The notes below the pieces were generated by a model. It saw nothing but the letters and a program-made list of their open reading frames with translations, did no database searches and had not been told where the DNA came from. From Candidatus Peribacteraceae bacterium (GTDB taxonomy: Bacteria; Patescibacteriota; Gracilibacteria; Peribacterales; Peribacteraceae), in contig JABFSS010000119.1 of the NCBI GenBank assembly GCA_013140485.1, positions 1 to 11,799 of the forward strand: 11,799 nt of DNA. The letters run 5' to 3'. The position numbers and the translations under genes are program-made. Shown here in pieces: positions 7,034 through 11,799 of the stretch (positions are counted from its first letter, which is position 1; the number at the start of each line of letters is the position of its first letter).

Positions 7034-7085
7034 CGGATTGCGGATTGCGGATTTCGGAAATTCGTAATTCGTAATTCGTAATTCG
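7034..7085. repeat. Heptamer repeats inside the glycosyltransferase gene (interdomain)
   Basis: Two back-to-back heptamer arrays: CGGATTG (7034), CGGATTG (7041), CGGATTT (7048), then TAATTCG three times (7065-7085). On the coding strand they encode NYELRITNFRNPQSAIRN between the acceptor and donor domains. GT4 relatives normally go straight from the short loop to YYLIVSQL there. The insertion keeps the reading frame. Confidence 0.85.
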
Positions 7086-7490
7086 GTGCGAGGGGTGTGA
7101 ACCAGAAATCGTCAATCGGGGGGTGAATGACCGCACTTTCCCGCCGCCAGTAGAGTTCAATCCGGCGCTGCACTTCCTTCGACGCGGCGATCAAGCCGTC
7201 CGGGCGGTCGGCGGCTTCGCTGTCCCAGATGCGGAGTTTGTGAAACGTGCGGGAGAGATACCGGCGGCGCAGCGGCCCCAGAATTCCTTTCCCCGCGCGC
7301 TCGAGCACGCCATGCGTCCGGTCCCACAAATACCGGGCGGGGGACTGGACGTAACACAAGTGCTTGGGCTTTCCGTTCGCGATGATCCCATGCGTGAATG
7401 CGGACGAGCTGCTGAGGATGAGATCAAATTCAGAGAAATCCCAAGATTCGACGGCAGCAGGAAAGCGGCGGAGATAGAGGTGGTGGTTCA

Positions 7491-7521
7491 GTGAAAAGTG
7501 AAAAGTGGAAAGTGGAAAGTG
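7491..7521. repeat. Heptamer repeats inside the glycosyltransferase gene (N-terminal)
   Basis: Four heptamers in a row: GTGAAAA (7491), GTGAAAA (7498), GTGGAAA (7505), GTGGAAA (7512), then GTG. On the coding strand they encode HFPLSTFHFSLNH, an atypical stretch just after the RTSRLQ segment. The units share the RTGRAAA-like consensus of the intergenic arrays near 3308-3395. Confidence 0.85.
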
Positions 7522-7704
7522 CGGTTGGAGACGGCTGGTTCTCACGCGTTCACGCGGGAACCATGTTCCCAACTTCTTTTCGTTATAGAGGAGCGTGTAG
7601 ATCGGTGCGTCGGGAAACATGTCGGCGAGGACGCGAAGCACGCGCTCGGCTCCGCCTCGCATTGTTAGAAGTTCATGGACTATTGCGACACGCATATGCC
7701 CGGC

Positions 7705-7732
7705 ATCATAGCGCTTGCAGGTTTCTTGACAG
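7705..7732 (-). promoter_or_regulatory. Promoter of the glycosyltransferase gene, near-leaderless
   Basis: On the minus strand CTGTCA (7732-7727), a 16-nt spacer and TATGAT (7710-7705) are followed by 9 nt and then the ATG at 7695. The geometry matches the rplK promoter. The -35 occupies almost the same bases as the -35 of the divergent 7779 gene. Confidence 0.55.
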
Positions 7733-7754
7733 ATTTCGAAATATTCATTATGGT
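7726..7754 (+). promoter_or_regulatory. Sigma70-type promoter of the 7779 gene
   Basis: A consensus -35 TTGACA (7726-7731), an optimal 17-nt spacer and -10 TATGGT (7749-7754) lie upstream. The expected start near 7761 gives a leader of about 18 nt without a Shine-Dalgarno. This is one of the two best promoter matches in the window. Confidence 0.75.
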
Positions 7755-7778
7755 AGTTACCAACTTCCTCGTCACCCT

Positions 7779-8315
7779 ATGATGCGCCGTTCTCTCGTTG
7801 CTTCCGTCATCGCCGTCGCGCTTCTGCTGCCCTTTGCGGTCTTCGCGCGCAACTTCGATTTCGACTACCGCATGTGCGTTCGCGAGGCGATGAACCGTCG
7901 CGAGGTGGGCATTATCGACAACACGCTCAATCACAACAATAACAAGATCAATGCCTATCACGATCACCGCGCCCGGCTGTTCGACGCGTGGGACATTGAG
8001 AACGATAAGGACCGCAACAATGTGATTCGCAACGCCGATAAGGATTTTCAAAATATCGTCAAAGACCACGATAAGAATTACAAGAACATCGTCCGCGACC
8101 TGTCGAACAATTTCAAAAACGACGAGAGGGGATGCCGCAATGCGTACAATGACCGCGTGAAACAAGTGCCGACCGGCAACGTCTGTTTCTCGAGCAACGA
8201 ATGCCGCCCGCCCATCGGCTACTGCACCACCGAGACGGGAGAGTGCCGCATGTCGTGCGAGCGCAACAGCAACCCGTGCATCCAAGTGTGCTCGGGGCGG
8301 TGCAAGGTCCGCTGA
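7779..8315 (+). CDS. Secreted protein with 11-residue helical repeats and a cysteine-rich tail
   Basis: The 178-residue protein starts at ATG 7779 (a second ATG follows directly). The frame is open farther upstream, but that part overlaps the promoter and the divergent gene. A signal peptide (MMRRSLVASVIAVALLLPFA, cleavage likely after VFA) shows export. The middle is highly charged and helical with an 11-residue periodicity: DKDRNNVIRNA, DKDFQNIVKDH, DKNYKNIVRDL, SNNFKNDERGC. One Cys before it (YRMC) and one at its end (ERGC) could close a helical hairpin. The last ~45 residues hold eight Cys (C-x5-C-x6-C-x6-C-x3-C-x6-C-x3-C-x3-C), like small disulfide knots. This is probably an extracellular or surface-associated structural or binding protein. 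I recognise no named family. It forms a transcription unit with the 8322 gene. Confidence 0.85.
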   Translation: MMRRSLVASVIAVALLLPFAVFARNFDFDYRMCVREAMNRREVGIIDNTLNHNNNKINAYHDHRARLFDAWDIENDKDRNNVIRNADKDFQNIVKDHDKNYKNIVRDLSNNFKNDERGCRNAYNDRVKQVPTGNVCFSSNECRPPIGYCTTETGECRMSCERNSNPCIQVCSGRCKVR

Positions 8316-8321
8316 AACCAT

Positions 8322-9470
8322 ATGGAACAACAACCGCGTTCTTCCAACGTACCTGGCAAGCCGGAGAAAACGGTTGGGTACGGCGATGTGCATGCGATGC
8401 TTGGAGTGCAGAGGGCGCCCCTGTGGGATCTGATGGATACGTATCGTGCCGGTGGTTCCGTGGACGGTCATAGTCTCAAAGAACGCGTCGGAGCTTTGGA
8501 AGCGATTATTTTCGACGATGTCTGGATCCGGTACATACAGACGCAACGAAAGGCTAATCCCGAAGCGCACGGGCTCAGCATGGTTCTGATTGATGGAGCT
8601 CCAGAAGGGGTGCAAGAACTGCCAGATCTGTTTTTTAATCATCAGGATGAGCACCACCCGTATCCTGCAAACTGCCGCATTCTCCAAGACCCGCTTCCCG
8701 CAGACTTTTTCCAGGGACTCGGGGAATTATTCCGTGAGGGAGAACCGGAGCACCAGTCGCGGGCGATTGATGGTGTGATCAATTGTCAGAACAACAGCAT
8801 GCTCGTTGCATTACTCGCATGGGAATCGGAGATGACCAACGCGCTGATAGCGGGTGAAGTGAGTCCCATCATCGATCACTACCGACAGTTCATTGAATTG
8901 CTCTACCAATACAAACCCCATCTGTGTTTGCCTGGGTTGGGATTTCCTGCATTTCGGACAATGGCGAAAGGACTTCTGTTTGGATCTCCGTTTCAATGGA
9001 GGGTGATCAAGCGCTTCCCTATTATGGCTGAGCGCGATCTTCAGATGCCCTGGGGCGAAGAAGTCTTCAATGGCTTGATGGATGGTCTGGAACCTCTGAC
9101 GGAAAAGCTTGCGCAGATTCACGGGAATGCGCTCATTCTTCAAGCGGAAGTTCTTGAGCAAAAGAGACCACGAGTAAAGGCAAAAGATGAAGATCCACGA
9201 ACATTAATCGCTGATCTTTCGGCGCATATTCAGTGCAGACGAAATCATGGGCGCATCGAATTACATGTCGATCCTGCCTTGATTAAAAGTCTGAAGAACC
9301 TGGTTGCCGATCCTGCCGTTGCAGGTTTTGCCAAGGTCTTGGATAGCGGCCCTATCACGGGTTGCCCGGCCTTCTACTCCGAAATATTCACAGGCACGCG
9401 TCAGTGGAATCGTGCCATTGCGAGAGACATCATGTTGCCTCCACAAACGGCTCATAGGGGCACATTATAG
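8322..9470 (+). CDS. Protein of unknown function, 382 residues
   Basis: It starts 6 nt after the stop of the secreted Cys-rich protein, so it is probably co-transcribed and perhaps coupled; there is no Shine-Dalgarno. There is no signal peptide or membrane segment, so it is probably cytoplasmic. The N-terminal ~60 residues (DVHAMLGVQRAPLWDLMDTY, then LKERVGALEAIIFDDVW) could form a small helical, possibly DNA-binding-like module, but I cannot match it. The middle is helical with many Leu, Phe and His; a Lys/Arg-rich patch (KRPRVKAKDED) lies near residue 285-295, followed by a compact mixed C-terminal part. Codons are clearly more AT-tolerant at third positions than in ruvB or the large protein, which may mean recent acquisition. 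It ends with TAG. Confidence 0.75.
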   Translation: MEQQPRSSNVPGKPEKTVGYGDVHAMLGVQRAPLWDLMDTYRAGGSVDGHSLKERVGALEAIIFDDVWIRYIQTQRKANPEAHGLSMVLIDGAPEGVQELPDLFFNHQDEHHPYPANCRILQDPLPADFFQGLGELFREGEPEHQSRAIDGVINCQNNSMLVALLAWESEMTNALIAGEVSPIIDHYRQFIELLYQYKPHLCLPGLGFPAFRTMAKGLLFGSPFQWRVIKRFPIMAERDLQMPWGEEVFNGLMDGLEPLTEKLAQIHGNALILQAEVLEQKRPRVKAKDEDPRTLIADLSAHIQCRRNHGRIELHVDPALIKSLKNLVADPAVAGFAKVLDSGPITGCPAFYSEIFTGTRQWNRAIARDIMLPPQTAHRGTL

Positions 9471-9503
9471 CCCTAAAGCGCCCTTCCATTTTGGGTCGAT
9501 TTT

Positions 9504-9512
9504 TGCTATAAT
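9504..9512 (+). promoter_or_regulatory. Extended consensus -10 (TGC-TATAAT)
   Basis: A perfect TATAAT (9507-9512) is preceded by TGC. The -35 position, 17 nt upstream, holds only TTCCAT (9484-9489). The start would be near 9519, about 140 nt before the tRNA, so it makes either a long tRNA precursor or a separate small RNA. The 9471-9657 gap has no convincing gene; it holds this box, a second -10 at 9626, and modest hairpin potential. Confidence 0.6.
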
Positions 9513-9622
9513 AGATACGTCATCACTTGGACTTAGAGCTTGCTCTACATTCCCTGCTGGTGACCAAAAACAAACACCGTCCCCTGTAGCAATACTCGAG
9601 GCGGTTTTGTTTATGTATCCGG

Positions 9623-9631
9623 TGCTATAGT
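9623..9631 (+). promoter_or_regulatory. Extended -10 (TGC-TATAGT), likely proximal tRNA promoter
   Basis: TGC followed by TATAGT (9626-9631). A start near 9638 would put the tRNA 5' end about 20 nt into the transcript. There is no recognisable -35, which extended -10 promoters can lack. Confidence 0.45.
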
Positions 9632-9657
9632 ACCCGGCGGTTCTTTCTCGCTCTCAT

Positions 9658-9733
9658 GGGTCGGTAGCTCAGTTGGTAGAGCAGTGCCCTTTTAAGGCAT
9701 TGGCCGAGGGTTCGAGTCCCTCCCGACCCACCA
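9658..9733 (+). tRNA. tRNA-Lys (anticodon UUU), CCA encoded
   Basis: A complete cloverleaf is visible. The acceptor stem GGGTCGG (9658-9664) pairs with CCGACCC (9723-9729). The D stem is GCTC/GAGC. The anticodon stem is GTGCC/GGCAT with loop CTTTTAA, which puts TTT at 9691-9693. The variable loop is TGGCC, and the T stem GAGGG/CCCTC encloses TTCGAGT. The discriminator is A (9730), and CCA is encoded at 9731-9733. All stems pair, with a single G-U at the base of the anticodon stem. UUU reads AAA and, by wobble, AAG lysine codons. Confidence 0.97.
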
Positions 9734-9784
9734 TTCGACTCGGCGTTGCGACTCCTCGCTCATGGTCCTCGCCCTCGAGAGTAC

Positions 9785-9813
9785 TTGTAAAGTTTCCTTT
9801 TCATTGCAATACT
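9785..9813 (+). promoter_or_regulatory. Promoter of the 9854 gene
   Basis: TTGTAA (9785-9790), a 17-nt spacer and AATACT (9808-9813) preceded by TGC match a sigma70-type promoter of moderate strength. The start would fall near 9820, leaving a ~34-nt leader that includes a hairpin (9816-9824 with 9835-9843). Confidence 0.45.
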
Positions 9814-9853
9814 CACCAGTCGGTTTTTTCCATCACCAACTGGAGGAATTGTC

Positions 9854-10189
9854 GTGAATCTCTTGTGGATCGTTCCGGGACTTCTGTTTTTTGCGGGGCT
9901 CTACGCGCTTGTCGAAAAAATGGTTTGGCGCCGTCAGGGCCGCCGCTCCGAAAATCAGTATGTGCTCACACTCATCAGAGTGCGGATGGACAAAGCGCGG
10001 AGGACCGACGGCGTCGTCGACGTCGCAGACGTCGAACAGATCGAAGTTCTCCAAAAGGAGAACACATATCTGTGGAAGGTGATCAGTATGCTCACCCTTC
10101 TGCGATGGACTGTCGAAATTATCGCGCTTGGGTTCGCCTACCTGTTTATGGACTACTTCTGGCCGGGATTCCTCCCGTTGCCGCGATGA
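9854..10189 (+). CDS. Small membrane protein with two predicted helices
   Basis: The 111-residue protein starts at GTG 9854, chosen because GGAGG (9842-9846) sits 7 nt before it, the clearest Shine-Dalgarno in the window. Residues 2-20 (NLLWIVPGLLFFAGLYALV) form a first membrane helix. A basic stretch (KMVWRRQGRRSE) follows, which should stay cytoplasmic. Residues 30-70 are charged and helical with ADVEQIEVLQKENTYLWKVI, a possible coiled coil, and a second helix lies near 78-102 (MLTLLRWTVEIIALGFAYLF). Both ends would then be outside. I recognise no family. It lies between tRNA-Lys and a strong hairpin and so looks like a monocistronic unit. Confidence 0.75.
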   Translation: MNLLWIVPGLLFFAGLYALVEKMVWRRQGRRSENQYVLTLIRVRMDKARRTDGVVDVADVEQIEVLQKENTYLWKVISMLTLLRWTVEIIALGFAYLFMDYFWPGFLPLPR

Positions 10190-10203
10190 AAACAACCGCG
10201 ACC

Positions 10204-10240
10204 GGCAGCAGGAGATCGGATTCTCCTGCTGCCATTTAAT
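10204..10240 (+). terminator. Probable intrinsic terminator after the 9854 gene
   Basis: There is a perfect 12-bp stem, GGCAGCAGGAGA (10204-10215) with TCTCCTGCTGCC (10222-10233), and a 6-nt loop. The tail ATTTAAT is only a weak U-tract, so efficiency is uncertain. Confidence 0.65.
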
Positions 10241-10245
10241 AGTGA

Positions 10246-10282
10246 GCGATGAAAAAATCGCTCTCAACAAATTTTTCGTCGC
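10246..10282. terminator. Second hairpin between convergent genes
   Basis: GCGATGAAAAA (10246-10256) pairs with TTTTTCGTCGC (10272-10282) apart from one G-U or A-C position, depending on the strand. It lies just past the stop of the convergent TPR gene and carries A/T runs within the stem, so it may serve as that gene's terminator or act in both directions. The rest of 10190-10295 holds nothing else. Confidence 0.4.
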
Positions 10283-10295
10283 AGTTGGATCAGAA

Positions 10296-11799
10296 TCACT
10301 TTGTGACAACCCCTGCTCGCAGAAGCTTCTCCAATGTCGCGAGGGCTGTCAGATTCTCCGGATCCCGCTTCAGCGTCTCTTTCAGTTGATCCACCGCTTC
10401 CTGGTTCTTTCCGAGTGCCAGGAGCGCAATCGCGAGGTTTGCCCGCGCATCGTGCAAATCGGGATCGCGGTCCAGGGCTTGCCGGTAGAAGTCCGCTGCC
10501 AGGTCGAAGTGCCGGGCTTCGCCTTCCAAGACTCCCAAGTTAAAGAAGGGCATTGCGAGCAGTGGGGCGGCAACAGTCGCAGCGACAAAATGCGTGCGTG
10601 CCTCGTCTTTCTTTCCCTGCCCGTAGAGGAGTCGTCCAAGATTGATGTGGGCGAGCGCGTAGTCGGGCGAGAGCGTCAGTGCCTTCTGATAATCGGCAAC
10701 GGCTGCGTCCGGTTGTCCCTGTTCTTCCCGAGCCAACGCGCGGTTGTAGAAGACTTTCGGATCGTCTTTGAAGGAGAGAGCCAGGTCGTACTCCGCGAGC
10801 GCTTCGTCACTCTTGCCCGCTTCGCGTAGTGCGTTGCCGTACCAGAGATGCCCGAGACGCGCGTTCGGCGAGACCTGCGTGACGTAGCGGCTCAAGGTTT
10901 CGGAATCTTTCCAGACCGACGACTGTATGGATGAAAGGAATGAGAGGAATAGAAGGAATAAGATGGCGAGTGGAAGCATGCCGCGTCGCACGAATGCTGG
11001 CACTCTGTTTTCCGCTTGCAGAAGAAGAAATCCAGCCAGCAGGAAGACGCCCATCGACGGAATGTACGCGTAGCGGTCCGCGGTCAGATAATAGTCGCCG
11101 TTCTTAATCAAATTCGCAAAAGAGGGGAGGAACGTGATCATCGTGAAGGCGACGGAGAATGCGAACAGTTTCCACCGCTTTCTCATCATGACTGCGACAG
11201 CGACGAGCGCGAACACGATTAGGAGCGACAGCAGGAAGTCTCCGGACTGCAGGGAGATCGTTCCCGTGTAGGCATACATGGGACTGAGGCCCGTCGGGAA
11301 GAAAATCTTGGAGAGGGAAAACGTGAACGACTTCGCCGCAACCAGACTATGCGTCAGGAGCGAAAGATCGGGTGCACCGCTTTTGCCGAACAATGCGACG
11401 ATGCCGAAGACCAGTGACAGAGCGATATACGGGAGCTTTTCGATCACGGATTGCCGCGTCAGTTTTCTCCCTTCGAGCCAATCGATCAGGAAGAGCAGCA
11501 GAGGGAGTGACACGACAGTGATCTTGGAGAGCAATCCCAGGAAAAAAGTCAGAAGACTCCCCGCATAGGTCCTACTCGAGGGCTTCCGGAGGAAGCGAAG
11601 ATAGAGGTGCAGCGAGAGGAGGAAGAACGTCGTCGACAGCAGATCCTTCCGCCCCGTCGCCCAGATGACGGCTTCGGTGTGAATCGGATGGACGAGGAAG
11701 AGGAATGCCACGAACAGCGCTGCCGAACGGTTCTTCAGAAAGTGATAGCTGAGCAATCCGAAAAGTCCCGCGTTCAGAATGTGATGCAGAAGATTATGC
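10296..11799 (-). CDS. TMTC-like GT-C membrane protein with C-terminal TPR repeats (5'-partial)
   Basis: The frame runs off the right edge. The TTG at 11756 is not the true start, because the codons before it continue the family sequence (HNLLHHILNAGLFG). The visible N-terminal part (~280 residues) has about eight hydrophobic segments and the signature LVHPIHTEAVIWATGRKDLL near the edge, plus LTADRYAYIPSMGVFLL farther on. Both are typical of TMTC-type/DUF1736 proteins related to lipid-linked-sugar O-mannosyltransferases. The last ~190 residues form five or more TPR repeats (for example NLGRLLYGQGKKDEARTHF and NLAIALLALGKNQEAVDQL), which would bind protein partners. Bacterial members are commonly annotated as TPR proteins of unknown substrate; a role in protein or surface glycosylation is inferred. 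The first extracytoplasmic loop with its catalytic acidic residues is outside the window. Confidence 0.9.
   Translation of the reverse strand, partial: HNLLHHILNAGLFGLLSYHFLKNRSAALFVAFLFLVHPIHTEAVIWATGRKDLLSTTFFLLSLHLYLRFLRKPSSRTYAGSLLTFFLGLLSKITVVSLPLLLFLIDWLEGRKLTRQSVIEKLPYIALSLVFGIVALFGKSGAPDLSLLTHSLVAAKSFTFSLSKIFFPTGLSPMYAYTGTISLQSGDFLLSLLIVFALVAVAVMMRKRWKLFAFSVAFTMITFLPSFANLIKNGDYYLTADRYAYIPSMGVFLLAGFLLLQAENRVPAFVRRGMLPLAILFLLFLSFLSSIQSSVWKDSETLSRYVTQVSPNARLGHLWYGNALREAGKSDEALAEYDLALSFKDDPKVFYNRALAREEQGQPDAAVADYQKALTLSPDYALAHINLGRLLYGQGKKDEARTHFVAATVAAPLLAMPFFNLGVLEGEARHFDLAADFYRQALDRDPDLHDARANLAIALLALGKNQEAVDQLKETLKRDPENLTALATLEKLLRAGVVTK

Larger units (their letters stand above)
6526..7695 (-). 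pseudogene. GT4-family glycosyltransferase interrupted by an in-frame amber codon
   Basis: Group 1 (GT4, GT-B fold) enzymes move a sugar from an NDP-sugar to a membrane-linked or polysaccharide acceptor. The N-terminal half (7695-6988, 236 residues) has the acceptor-domain features: MRVAIVHELLTMRGGAERVL, a FPDAPIYTL segment, SSSSAFTHGI, and LCYVQSPARYLWD. It ends SQLASYKRI, then TAG (6987-6985). Without any frame change, reading continues LAIHACNARKAKLIIAGEGP and then the donor domain with the EX7E motif (EDFGLVPLE) and GTPVIAFRAGG, to TGA at 6526. The combined length, 389 codons including the TAG, is normal for the family, and relatives usually have Asp where the TAG sits. The truncated product would lack the donor-binding domain. 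It could be a fresh nonsense mutation, a sequencing error, or readthrough. Two repeat-derived insertions lie within the gene. It is the first gene of a unit with the 6305 gene. Confidence 0.85.

Noticed and set aside
7680..8687. 335-codon minus-strand frame opposite the secreted Cys-rich gene
   Set aside because: It covers the divergent promoter region and two sense genes. The sense frame has a signal peptide, periodic helical repeats and a regular cysteine pattern, so the antisense frame is a shadow.
9535..9546. AGAGCTTGCTCT palindrome as an operator
   Set aside because: Short perfect palindromes of this size arise by chance, and no regulator gene or second copy is visible.
9673..10239. 188-codon plus-strand frame starting inside the tRNA
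   Set aside because: It begins within tRNA-Lys and overlaps the 9854 gene, which has a good Shine-Dalgarno and membrane helices. Its composition is not protein-like.

Overview
The window reads as a gene-dense bacterial chromosome segment with moderately high GC. Short intergenic gaps, several small secreted or membrane proteins without a clear family, a solitary L11 gene outside any secE-nusG-rplA cluster, and short tandem repeats placed between and inside genes suggest an uncultivated, small-genome lineage of the Candidate Phyla Radiation (Peregrinibacteria/Peribacteria-like). That placement is inference; RuvB and L11 are the usable markers. The standard code seems to apply: UAG, UGA and UAA all end genes here.

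Layout. (1) 3-2579 (+): the 3' part of a very large protein of unknown function with a proline-rich tandem-repeat linker; it is open at the left edge. (2) 2598-4509 (-): a multi-pass membrane protein, ribosomal protein L11 (rplK), and a single-anchor membrane protein. An inverted pair of heptamer-repeat arrays and a 9-bp tandem repeat fill the gaps. (3) 4547-5593 (+): ruvB, divergent from the anchored protein and convergent, with overlapping stop codons, with a PsbP/DcrB-like secreted protein (5590-6231, -). (4) 6305-7695 (-): a tiny secreted CxC protein, start-stop coupled to a GT4 glycosyltransferase that carries one in-frame amber codon and two repeat-derived insertions. (5) 7779-9470 (+): divergent from the glycosyltransferase through overlapping -35 boxes, a secreted helical/cysteine-rich protein followed 6 nt later by an unrecognised 382-aa protein. 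(6) 9658-9733 (+): tRNA-Lys(UUU) with encoded CCA, then a small two-helix membrane protein with its own promoter, Shine-Dalgarno and terminator. (7) 10296-11799 (-): a TMTC-like GT-C/TPR membrane protein, cut by the right edge.

Themes. Several genes (rplK, the GT4 gene, ruvB, and possibly three more) have a -10-like hexamer only 6-9 nt before the start codon, which predicts leaderless or nearly leaderless mRNAs; only the 9854 gene has a clear Shine-Dalgarno. Degenerate heptamer repeats occur at three sites, two of them inside the glycosyltransferase coding sequence, one of those close to its nonsense codon. Cell-envelope functions (glycosyltransferase, TMTC-like protein, secreted Cys-rich proteins) dominate the right half. 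I did not see a mobile element, CRISPR array or complete new multi-gene defence system.
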